DNA of 6,060 bases, from NCBI GenBank assembly GCA_036524005.1, contig DATDDB010000163.1:1-6060 (forward strand), in the 5' to 3' direction. A program made the position numbers and the translations under genes. Positions 1-5,235 of this stretch are shown here, piece by piece (positions within the stretch are counted from its first letter, which is position 1; each line of letters opens with the position of its first letter). Below the pieces are notes generated by a model that searched no databases, was not told the DNA's origin, and worked only from the letters and a program-made list of their open reading frames with translations. This DNA comes from DATDDB01 sp036524005 (lineage in GTDB: Bacteria > Pseudomonadota > Gammaproteobacteria > Burkholderiales > Gallionellaceae).

Positions 1-503
1 GCCTGCACCAGATTCTGGTCGCGCGGCTGCACATGGTAGCTGTGCACGAAATAGAAACGCGCATCCTGCGCGATGCCATCCCACAAGACGTGCTCATGAT
101 GACGGACCTGGTTCCAGCCCATGTGCGGCACCTTGAGCTTGTTGCCCTGAGCGTCCTGCAGGCCGGAAGCAAAGCGTCTGACCGGCCCTGCAAGCAGCCC
201 GAGACAAGGCGTATCGCCCTCCTCGCTGTGTTCGAACAGCACTTGCAGCCCCATGCAGATACCCAGGAAGGGCTTGCCTTCGCTGACCACCCCGGCGATC
301 ACCCGGTCGAGGTGGCGGGCACGGATCTCGCGCATGCAGTCGGGTGCGGCCCCCTGGCCGGGGAATACCACTCTTGCGGCGGATGCGATCACGTCAGGCT
401 CGCCCGTCACGATGATGTTTGCGCCCGGCGCGACCTTGCGCACGGCCTGCTGCACCGAGCGCAAGTTACCCATGCCGTAATCTACGATAGCGACATCAAC
501 CAT
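1..503 (-). CDS. hisH: Imidazole glycerol phosphate synthase, glutaminase subunit HisH (3' end cut by window)
   Basis: HisH hydrolyses glutamine and passes ammonia to HisF, which converts PRFAR to imidazole glycerol phosphate and AICAR in cytoplasmic histidine synthesis. Read from the ATG at 503 leftwards, 167 codons are visible. The N-terminus MVDVAIVDYGMGNLRSV and the oxyanion-loop region VVFPGQGAAPDCM (about 45-57) are typical. The nucleophile elbow GICMGLQ puts the catalytic cysteine at residue 83, and PHMGWNQV (126-133) and YFVHSYH (151-157) follow, as expected for a class I glutamine amidotransferase. HisH is usually about 200-215 residues, so the last 35-45 residues, including the catalytic His-Pro-Glu triad segment, lie beyond the left edge. 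It starts 9 bases after the hisB stop, with no clear Shine-Dalgarno sequence, so coupling to hisB translation is likely. Nothing suggests that it is broken. Confidence 0.96.
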   Translation of the reverse strand, partial: MVDVAIVDYGMGNLRSVQQAVRKVAPGANIIVTGEPDVIASAARVVFPGQGAAPDCMREIRARHLDRVIAGVVSEGKPFLGICMGLQVLFEHSEEGDTPCLGLLAGPVRRFASGLQDAQGNKLKVPHMGWNQVRHHEHVLWDGIAQDARFYFVHSYHVQPRDQNLVQ

Positions 504-512
504 TTTGATCGT

Positions 513-1100
513 TTACAGCGAGCCTTTGGTGGAGGGCATCATACCGCCCATACGAGGATCGAGTTCCAGCGCGACACGCAAGGCGCGGCCGAAGGCCTTG
601 AAGATGGTCTCGGCCTGATGGTGGGCATTGTCGCCAGCCAGATTGTCGATGTGCAGCGTCACCAGGGCGTGATTGACGAAGCCCTGGAAGAATTCGCGGA
701 TCAGGTCCACCTCGAACTCGCCCACATTGGAGCGCACGAACTCGGCATTGAACACCAGCCCCGGACGACCGGAGATATCCAGCACCACGCGCGACAGCGC
801 CTCGTCCAGCGGCACGTAGGCATGGCCGTAACGGCGGATGCCCTTCTTGTCGCCGACGGCCTTGGCGAACGCCTGCCCCAGCGTGATGCCGATGTCTTCC
901 ACGGTGTGGTGCGCGTCGATATGCAAATCGCCCTTGGCGTTGATGTCCAAATCGATCAGGCCGTGGCGCGCGATCTGGTCCAGCATGTGTTCGAGGAACG
1001 GCAGTCCGGTATCCAGCTTGACCTTGCCCGTGCCGTCGAGATTCACCTCGACCGTTATTTTGGTCTCCAGCGTGTTGCGTGTGACTTTTGCGCTGCGCAT
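513..1100 (-). CDS. hisB: Imidazoleglycerol-phosphate dehydratase HisB (monofunctional)
   Basis: HisB dehydrates imidazole glycerol phosphate to imidazole acetol phosphate, the substrate of HisC encoded just upstream. The 195-residue product is full length for the monofunctional enzyme and lacks the N-terminal histidinol-phosphatase domain found in the enterobacterial fusion. The metal-binding and catalytic motifs are all present: FLEHMLDQIARHG (35-47), DAHHTVEDIG (62-71) and the duplicated-fold counterpart DNAHHQAE (157-164), which supply the paired histidines and glutamates of the di-manganese sites. The ATG at 1100 lies 8 bases after the hisC stop, and an AAGGCG stretch just upstream could serve as ribosome binding site. 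A long overlapping minus-strand frame and long plus-strand frames cover the same bases but have no recognisable motifs. Confidence 0.98.
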   Translation of the reverse strand: MRSAKVTRNTLETKITVEVNLDGTGKVKLDTGLPFLEHMLDQIARHGLIDLDINAKGDLHIDAHHTVEDIGITLGQAFAKAVGDKKGIRRYGHAYVPLDEALSRVVLDISGRPGLVFNAEFVRSNVGEFEVDLIREFFQGFVNHALVTLHIDNLAGDNAHHQAETIFKAFGRALRVALELDPRMGGMMPSTKGSL

Positions 1101-1108
1101 GATTCGCC

Positions 1109-2203
1109 TTATGCGAGTTGGTTAATGGTGTCCTGCAATGCCGCAACGAATTTTGCATTCTCGTCCGGCGCGCCCACGGTTACGCGCAAACAATCGGCCA
1201 ATGCCGGATGCCCGCCGTTCAGGTTCTTGATCAGCACCCCGCGCTGCTTCAGCCCCTCGAATACCTGCGTGGCTTTGGCCACGCGGAGCAGGATGAAATT
1301 GGCCTCACTGGGGTAGGTCCGCACTCCGCCAACGGCGTTCAACGCCGCCAGCAAGCTGACGCGCTCCTGCTTGATGCGCTCGGCCTGTGCCAGCAGCACA
1401 TCGTGATGCTCCAGCAGCTTCGCCGCGACCAATTGCGGCAGAACGCCGACATTATACGGCAAGCGCAACTTCTCCAACTGCGCCAGCCACGCTGCCGGAC
1501 CCGCCAGAAAACCCAGGCGCAACCCCGCCATGCCCAGCTTGGAGAAGGTGCGCATCACCAACAGGTTAGCGTGGCGCCCCAGATGCGGGATGAAGCTGTC
1601 GCGCGCGAAGGCGTAATAGGCCTCGTCCACCACCACCAGACCGGGCGCCGCCTGGATGATGCGCTTGATGGCCTCGGCGTCGAACAGATTGCCGGTGGGG
1701 TTATTGGGATACGCCAGGAACACCAGCGCAGGCTTTTCGCGCTCGATGGCGGCCAGCGTCGCGTCCAGGTTGAGCGAGAAATCATCCGCCAGCGGCACGC
1801 CGACATAGCGCATGCCGACGAAAGTGGCGATCATCCGGTACATCACAAACGACGGCTCGACGCTCAGCAGCACGGCGCCCGGCTTGGCGACCGCCAGCGC
1901 CAGCAACTGGATGATCTCGTCGGAGCCGTTGCCCAGCAACACATCCATTCCGGGCGACAGCTTGGTCACGTTGGCTATAGCACCCTTGAGCTGATGCGCA
2001 CCCGCATCGGGGTAGCGATTGACCTCGGCATCCGCGACGACCTGGGCGATCTCTGCACGCAAGGCGTGCGGCAAGGGGTAAGGATTCTCCATGGCATCCA
2101 GCTTGATCATGCCGCTGGCGGGAGGGACGTGATAGGCATGCAGCGCCAGCACTTCCGGGCGAAGCAGGTTCTCGGGAGTAACGACGGTGCGGGCGGAAGA
2201 CAT
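1109..2203 (-). CDS. hisC: Histidinol-phosphate aminotransferase HisC
   Basis: HisC is a PLP-dependent class I/II aminotransferase that converts imidazole acetol phosphate and glutamate to histidinol phosphate and 2-oxoglutarate. The 364-residue protein has the usual family length. Visible hallmarks are KLDAMENPYPLP (34-45), the GNGSDE cofactor-phosphate region (91-96), YPNNPTG (165-171), VVDEAYY (191-197), and SKLGMAGLRLGF with the Schiff-base lysine at K222 and the conserved arginine at R229. The C-terminal LRVTVG carries the arginine expected to bind the substrate carboxylate. ATG 2203 is the most upstream possible start: the frame closes with TAG at 2234-2236 and contains no other start codon. 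No good Shine-Dalgarno sequence precedes it. It heads a hisC-hisB-hisH run and is divergent from the polysaccharide genes. hisG and hisD, which often precede hisC in related bacteria, are not here. Confidence 0.97.
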   Translation of the reverse strand: MSSARTVVTPENLLRPEVLALHAYHVPPASGMIKLDAMENPYPLPHALRAEIAQVVADAEVNRYPDAGAHQLKGAIANVTKLSPGMDVLLGNGSDEIIQLLALAVAKPGAVLLSVEPSFVMYRMIATFVGMRYVGVPLADDFSLNLDATLAAIEREKPALVFLAYPNNPTGNLFDAEAIKRIIQAAPGLVVVDEAYYAFARDSFIPHLGRHANLLVMRTFSKLGMAGLRLGFLAGPAAWLAQLEKLRLPYNVGVLPQLVAAKLLEHHDVLLAQAERIKQERVSLLAALNAVGGVRTYPSEANFILLRVAKATQVFEGLKQRGVLIKNLNGGHPALADCLRVTVGAPDENAKFVAALQDTINQLA

Positions 2204-2230
2204 GTTGTGGCGGGTTCGGTAACGAGCGGC

Positions 2231-2246
2231 ATTCTACCGTATTATC
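2231..2246 (-). promoter_or_regulatory. Possible -10 elements for the hisC operon
   Basis: On the minus strand the sequence reads GATAAT (2246 to 2241) followed by TAGAAT (2236 to 2231), each differing from TATAAT at one position. They would give a leader of roughly 20-35 bases before the hisC ATG. No good -35 hexamer lies at 16-18 bases from either; TTCGCT is 15 bases from GATAAT. Position and hexamer quality support this only weakly. Confidence 0.3.
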
Positions 2247-2301
2247 CTGTCCGGCGTGCAGAGCGAACCACAAGCAAATCAGGCGCCCGCTTTCAGGCTA
2301 A

Positions 2302-2331
2302 TTCGATATTGGGTGATGCATGAGATATTAT
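2302..2331 (+). promoter_or_regulatory. Possible sigma-70-like promoter for the dehydrogenase gene
   Basis: TATTAT at 2326-2331 matches TATAAT at five of six positions. The best upstream partner is TTCGAT at 2302-2307 with an 18-base spacer, which is a poor -35 match. The transcript would have a leader of about 75 bases that includes the inverted repeat and the TTCGAA pair. GATAAA at 2394-2399 is an alternative -10, but it has no -35 partner and would leave a leader only a few bases long. Confidence 0.22.
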
Positions 2332-2343
2332 TCTGTGCGAAAG

Positions 2344-2360
2344 TGCGCCACATGGGCGCA
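2344..2360. repeat. Short perfect inverted repeat, TGCGCC-ACATG-GGCGCA
   Basis: The arms TGCGCC and GGCGCA are exact reverse complements around a 5-base loop, and a G-T wobble could extend the stem by one pair. No T-run follows, so it is not an intrinsic terminator. It could be a hairpin in the dehydrogenase leader or a dyad for a DNA-binding protein. The function is unknown. Confidence 0.5.
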
Positions 2361-2361
2361 T

Positions 2362-2394
2362 GTTCGAAGTCATCCTTGATCGCTTGCTTCGAAG
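2362..2394. repeat. Two TTCGAAG copies 25 bases apart upstream of the dehydrogenase
   Basis: TTCGAAG occurs at 2363-2369 and again at 2388-2394. Each includes the palindrome TTCGAA, and the second extends to the perfect 8-base palindrome CTTCGAAG (2387-2394). Identical palindromes 25 bases apart next to a start codon could be a paired operator. Two copies this short could also arise by chance. Confidence 0.4.
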
Positions 2395-2412
2395 ATAAAC
2401 TACGGGAACGCT

Positions 2413-3699
2413 GTGAATCAAAAGACTATTGCCGTTGTCGGGCTGGGTTACGTCGGATTGCCGCTAGCGGTCGAGTTCGGCAAGAAATTCGAGACCATCG
2501 GTTATGACCTGTCCGAAAACAAGATCGCCAATTACCGCGATTTTCGTGATCCAACCGGGGATGTCTCCACGGAAGACTTTCGAGCCGCAACGTTCCTCTC
2601 TTTTACTTGCGATCCATCGCGTCTTGCCAGCGCGGACTTTGTCATTGTTGCCGTCCCGACTCCCGTGGATGCGGCCCACCAACCCGATCTGTCCCCTCTG
2701 ATTTCCGCTTCCGCGACCGCGGGCAAGCACCTGAAGCGCGGCGCAATCGTGGTCTACGAATCGACCGTGTATCCCGGCGCGACCGAGGAAATCTGCATCC
2801 CGGTTCTTGAGCGCGAATCCGGTCTGACATGGAGGAAAGATTTCCATGTCGGATACTCCCCGGAACGAGTCAACCCTGGCGACAAGGAACGGACGATCAC
2901 AAAGGTAACGAAGGTGGTGTCGGGCGACAGCTCAGGAACCCTGGATAAGGTTGCCTGCCTGTATGAAAACATCATTACAGCCGGTGTGCACAGGGCAAGC
3001 TCGATCAAGGTCGCCGAGGCCGCAAAGGTAATCGAGAACACGCAACGCGATTTGAACATTGCACTGATCAACGAATTGGCGATGATCTTCGACCGCCTGG
3101 ATATTGACACACTGGAAGTGCTGGAAGCGGCCGGCACAAAATGGAACTTCCTTCCCTTTCGCCCCGGCTTGGTAGGCGGCCACTGCATCGGGGTTGATCC
3201 CTATTACCTGACGCATAAGGCTGAGATGCTGGGCTACCACCCCCAAGTTATCCTCGCGGGACGCCGGATCAATGATGGCATGGCTGCGTTCGTCGCTCAG
3301 CAAACAGTCAAGCAGTTGTCACGTGCAGGCAATCCCATCAAGGGTGCGAAAATCGTCATCCTGGGGCTGACCTTCAAGGAGAATTGCAGCGACTTGCGCA
3401 ATTCCAAGGTGGCGGATGTTGTGCGCGAATTGCAGGATTTCGGTTGCGACGTGTCGGTGCACGATTCCGTGGCGGACCCGCAAGATGCCGCCCACGAATA
3501 CGGAATTTTCCTGAAGACATGGGATGAACTGCCTCAGGCCGACGCAATCGTTGCGGCGGTATCTCACAAAGCATATTTATCCATGCCGCAAACCGACCTG
3601 TTGGCAAAGCTAAGACCTGGAGGCGTGTTTGTGGACGTAAAGTCGGCCTATGACGCCACGAGGATCGGGGCGCTAGGGTACAGATTGTGGAGGCTGTAA
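2413..3699 (+). CDS. tviB: UDP-N-acetylhexosamine 6-dehydrogenase, TviB/WbpO type
   Basis: This NAD-dependent enzyme oxidises C6 of a UDP-HexNAc (UDP-GlcNAc for TviB, UDP-GalNAc for WbpO) to the uronic acid, a precursor for capsule or O-antigen. The 428-residue protein has the normal family length. An N-terminal Rossmann motif, VVGLGYVGLPLA (8-19), is followed by VAVPTPVD (79-86), ESTVYPGATEE (116-126) and SPERVNPGD (149-157). K205 and N209 lie in AEAAKVIENTQRDLN, and the catalytic cysteine is C258 in GLVGGHCIGVDPYYLTH. The C-terminal UDP-binding domain has GLTFKENCSDLRNSK (318-332). The motif style matches the HexNAc group better than UDP-glucose dehydrogenases, but the exact sugar cannot be read from sequence. 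It starts with GTG: the frame has TGA at 2377-2379 and no better start after it, and GGGA lies five bases upstream. It is the first plus-strand gene of the polysaccharide locus. Confidence 0.92.
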   Translation: MNQKTIAVVGLGYVGLPLAVEFGKKFETIGYDLSENKIANYRDFRDPTGDVSTEDFRAATFLSFTCDPSRLASADFVIVAVPTPVDAAHQPDLSPLISASATAGKHLKRGAIVVYESTVYPGATEEICIPVLERESGLTWRKDFHVGYSPERVNPGDKERTITKVTKVVSGDSSGTLDKVACLYENIITAGVHRASSIKVAEAAKVIENTQRDLNIALINELAMIFDRLDIDTLEVLEAAGTKWNFLPFRPGLVGGHCIGVDPYYLTHKAEMLGYHPQVILAGRRINDGMAAFVAQQTVKQLSRAGNPIKGAKIVILGLTFKENCSDLRNSKVADVVRELQDFGCDVSVHDSVADPQDAAHEYGIFLKTWDELPQADAIVAAVSHKAYLSMPQTDLLAKLRPGGVFVDVKSAYDATRIGALGYRLWRL

Positions 3700-3708
3700 T
3701 CTTTATCC

Positions 3709-3805
3709 GGCACATTACGAATCTGATATCACTGTGCAGGCCCGGGCATACTGGCACGACCGCCACCTGCTATAATGTTCCGGAAATCCTCGGCACACTT
3801 GGCAC
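3709..3805 (+). repeat. Four GGCAC pentamers in the gap before cysC
   Basis: GGCAC occurs at 3709-3713, 3753-3757, 3792-3796 and 3801-3805 on the plus strand, within a 118-base noncoding gap. The last two are nine bases apart. They flank the extended -10 element on both sides. The spacing is irregular and no longer consensus is clear, so a regulator-binding role is only a guess. Confidence 0.3.
3768..3776 (+). promoter_or_regulatory. Extended -10 promoter TGCTATAAT upstream of cysC
   Basis: The noncoding gap contains TGCTATAAT: a perfect TATAAT (3771-3776) preceded by the TGn extension at 3768-3770. Extended -10 promoters tolerate a weak -35, and none of the hexamers 16-18 bases upstream resembles TTGACA. 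Initiation near 3783 would give a leader of about 35 bases before the cysC ATG. This suggests that cysC-wzm-wzt can be transcribed separately from the dehydrogenase. No intrinsic terminator was found in the gap, so read-through is also plausible. Confidence 0.6.
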
Positions 3806-3817
3806 CATTCCCAGTAC

Positions 3818-4429
3818 ATGAAAATGAGTACGAACACAGTCTGGCACTATGCCAGCGTGACGCGTGACCGCAGGCAGCAATTAAATGGCCATCGCAGCGC
3901 GGTCATATGGTTTACCGGGTTGTCTGGTTCCGGGAAATCCACCTTGGCCCATGCTGTTGAGGAAAGGCTTTACCAGCTGAAATGCCGCACCTTTGTTTTG
4001 GATGGTGACAATGTTCGTCATGGCCTGTGCGGGGATCTCGGTTTTTCGGAAGATGGCCGCAAGGAAAACATTCGCCGGATCGGGGAAGTCGTTAAGTTGT
4101 TCGTCGAGGCTGGCATGATTACGCTGACCGCCTTCATTTCTCCATTCAGCGCGGACCGGCTCCGCGCCCGTCAACTGCTTGAACCAGGAGATTTTGTCGA
4201 GGTGTACTGCCGTTGTCCCCTCGAAGTCTGCCAAAGCCGCGATGTGAAGGGGATATATCAACGAGCTCGCGCAGGCATTGTCCCCGACTTCACTGGCATC
4301 TCTTCCCCCTATGAAGAACCGGAACAGCCTGAACTCATCGTGGACACGGGCAACACACCACTGGGAAAATGCGTCGACCAAGTCATTTGCGACCTCTACA
4401 ACCGGGGGATCATCCCCCCTCCACAATGA
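3818..4429 (+). CDS. cysC: Adenylylsulfate (APS) kinase family protein, CysC-like
   Basis: CysC phosphorylates adenylylsulfate at the 3' position with ATP to give PAPS, the sulfate donor for assimilation and for sulfotransferases. The 203-residue protein is a full-length single-domain kinase. It has the Walker A loop GLSGSGKST (34-42), LDGDNVRHGL (61-70), EDGRKENIRRIGEV (78-91), FISPFSADR (106-114), RDVKGIYQRARAG (141-153) and FTGISSPYEEPEQPE (158-172). The usual P of RDPKG is V here and the usual E of CExRD is Q (CQSRD); the lysine and arginine of this segment remain. ATG 3818 and ATG 3824 are both possible starts, neither with a good Shine-Dalgarno sequence. No cysD/cysN is adjacent. It overlaps wzm by ATGA, so a role in modifying the exported glycan is inferred. 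A known alternative is the CysC homologue Cj1415 of Campylobacter, a CDP-phosphoramidate kinase for capsule. Confidence 0.88.
   Translation: MKMSTNTVWHYASVTRDRRQQLNGHRSAVIWFTGLSGSGKSTLAHAVEERLYQLKCRTFVLDGDNVRHGLCGDLGFSEDGRKENIRRIGEVVKLFVEAGMITLTAFISPFSADRLRARQLLEPGDFVEVYCRCPLEVCQSRDVKGIYQRARAGIVPDFTGISSPYEEPEQPELIVDTGNTPLGKCVDQVICDLYNRGIIPPPQ
4404..4418 (+). promoter_or_regulatory. GC hairpin just before the wzm start codon
   Basis: GGGGGA and TCCCCC form a perfect 6-bp stem around a TCA loop, ending seven bases before the wzm ATG (4426). It occupies the place where a Shine-Dalgarno sequence would be, and the intervening bases CTCCACA contain none. It lies in the last codons of cysC, so ribosomes translating cysC would melt it. 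A role in coupling wzm translation to cysC is inferred. No T-run follows, so it is not a typical terminator. Confidence 0.5.
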
Positions 4430-5235
4430 GCACGATTACTTTAAATCCGCTGCGCATCTCTGCCGACATTTGGCGCAGCCGCTATCTGCTCGGCCAGCTC
4501 ATCAAGCGCGATGTGCTGCTGCGTTATCGGGGCGCGATGTTCGGGGTACTGTGGATTTTCCTCAGCCCGCTTTTGGTCCTGGCAATCTTCGCTTTCGTCT
4601 TCGGCCAGATCTTTCAGGCGCGCTGGCCACAGCAGGAAAGCGGAATCCCTTTCTGGCTGCTGCTTTACAGCGGCCTCATCGCCTTCAATATATTTGCCGA
4701 AACCGTTTCCCGTGCGCCGACTTCCGTTCGCGGCTATCCCAGCTTCGTAAAAAAGATCATTTTCCCTGTGAATATCCTGCCCATCGTGCCGCTCGGCGCG
4801 GCCTTGGTCCATGGAGGGTTCAATTTCATGATCCTAACTGGAGCTCTGGCCTGGACCGATCATTTGCATGCTGCGATTCTGCTCTTCCCGCTGTTGACCG
4901 CCCCGCTTATCCTGCTTGCGTTGGGACTGTCCTGGTTTCTGGCAGCATGGGGCGTGTTCATCAAAGACATGACCCAGATCGTTCCGGTATTCGTGCAAAT
5001 GCTGCTGTTCCTGTCCCCAGTGTTCTATCCGGTCAGCGCAGTGCCCGAAATGCTCCATCCGTTTTATCAATACAACCCTTTCAGCGTAGTGATTGAAACC
5101 TGCCATGCCGCAGTCACCGATCAACCAGTTGAATGGAGTGCATGGGGAACAGCATTTGGCTTTTGCCTTGCTACCGCAATCTTGAGTCATGCCTTCTTTC
5201 AGCACAGCAGGGAGGAGTTTGCCGATGTGCTCTGA
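4426..5235 (+). CDS. wzm: ABC-2 type polysaccharide export permease Wzm
   Basis: Wzm is the membrane channel of the ABC transporter that moves lipid-linked O-antigen or capsule-type glycans across the inner membrane. The 269-residue product has the family length. An N-terminal amphipathic stretch, IWRSRYLLGQLIKRDVLLRYRGAM (15-38), precedes about six hydrophobic segments near 39-62, 76-92, 118-142, 147-178, 185-203 and 237-257. FLSPVFYPVSAVP (195-207) and YNPFSVVIE (216-224) are typical of ABC-2 polysaccharide permeases. The start at 4426 is chosen because it overlaps the cysC stop as ATGA and gives the usual short MSTITLNPLR N-terminus. An in-frame ATG at 4369 would add 19 residues and overlap cysC by 61 bases. 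There is no Shine-Dalgarno sequence at 4426, so coupling to cysC is likely. The wzt gene begins inside its last codons. Confidence 0.93.
   Translation: MSTITLNPLRISADIWRSRYLLGQLIKRDVLLRYRGAMFGVLWIFLSPLLVLAIFAFVFGQIFQARWPQQESGIPFWLLLYSGLIAFNIFAETVSRAPTSVRGYPSFVKKIIFPVNILPIVPLGAALVHGGFNFMILTGALAWTDHLHAAILLFPLLTAPLILLALGLSWFLAAWGVFIKDMTQIVPVFVQMLLFLSPVFYPVSAVPEMLHPFYQYNPFSVVIETCHAAVTDQPVEWSAWGTAFGFCLATAILSHAFFQHSREEFADVL
5211..5217 (+). promoter_or_regulatory. Strong ribosome binding site for wzt
   Basis: GGAGGAG lies inside the end of wzm and ends seven bases before ATG 5225. It is a near-perfect anti-16S match at ideal spacing. It fixes the wzt start even though that start overlaps wzm, and it contrasts with the missing Shine-Dalgarno sequences of cysC and wzm. 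Confidence 0.8.

Larger units (their letters stand above)
2204..2412. other. Divergent intergenic region between hisC and the dehydrogenase gene
   Basis: These 209 bases separate the leftward his genes from the rightward polysaccharide genes and must hold any promoters for both. No convincing coding frame fills it: the plus-strand frame beginning at 2256 has no recognisable protein features and overruns the real gene in another frame. It contains weak promoter-like hexamers in both directions, a 6-bp inverted repeat and two TTCGAA palindromes, listed separately. No T-tract terminator, tRNA-like or riboswitch-like fold was recognised. Confidence 0.8.

Noticed and set aside
496..1158. 220-codon minus-strand frame overlapping hisB
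   Set aside because: It is an out-of-frame reading of hisB with low-complexity Arg/Gly/Ala content. The hisB frame has all the family motifs.
33..1316. 427-codon open frame on the plus strand across hisH, hisB and part of hisC
   Set aside because: It lies antisense to three genes with intact catalytic motifs, has no recognisable domain and is rich in His/Gln/Arg/Asp, as expected from reading GC-biased codons backwards.
1118..2323. 401-codon open frame on the plus strand antisense to hisC
   Set aside because: The composition is that of a reverse-strand shadow (many Q, H, R, D, G), there are no motifs, and it covers a clearly intact hisC.
3734..3757. Terminator after the dehydrogenase gene (GTGC...GCAC around GCCCGGGC)
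   Set aside because: The stem is only four pairs around a long loop and no T-run follows, so it does not fit an intrinsic terminator.
3751..3770. Sigma-54-like promoter (TGGCACG...TGC) upstream of cysC
   Set aside because: The GG and GC dinucleotides are separated by 14 bases instead of the required 10, so the -24/-12 geometry fails. The extended -10 explains the same stretch better.
4369..4425. Earlier wzm start at ATG 4369
   Set aside because: It would add 19 non-hydrophobic residues unlike the family N-terminus and overlap cysC by 61 bases. ATG 4426 gives the usual N-terminus and a classic ATGA overlap.
4278..5096. 272-codon plus-strand frame across the cysC-wzm junction
   Set aside because: It is an out-of-frame shadow of the cysC end and wzm, without hydrophobic segments or motifs. 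The wzm frame shows the full permease pattern.
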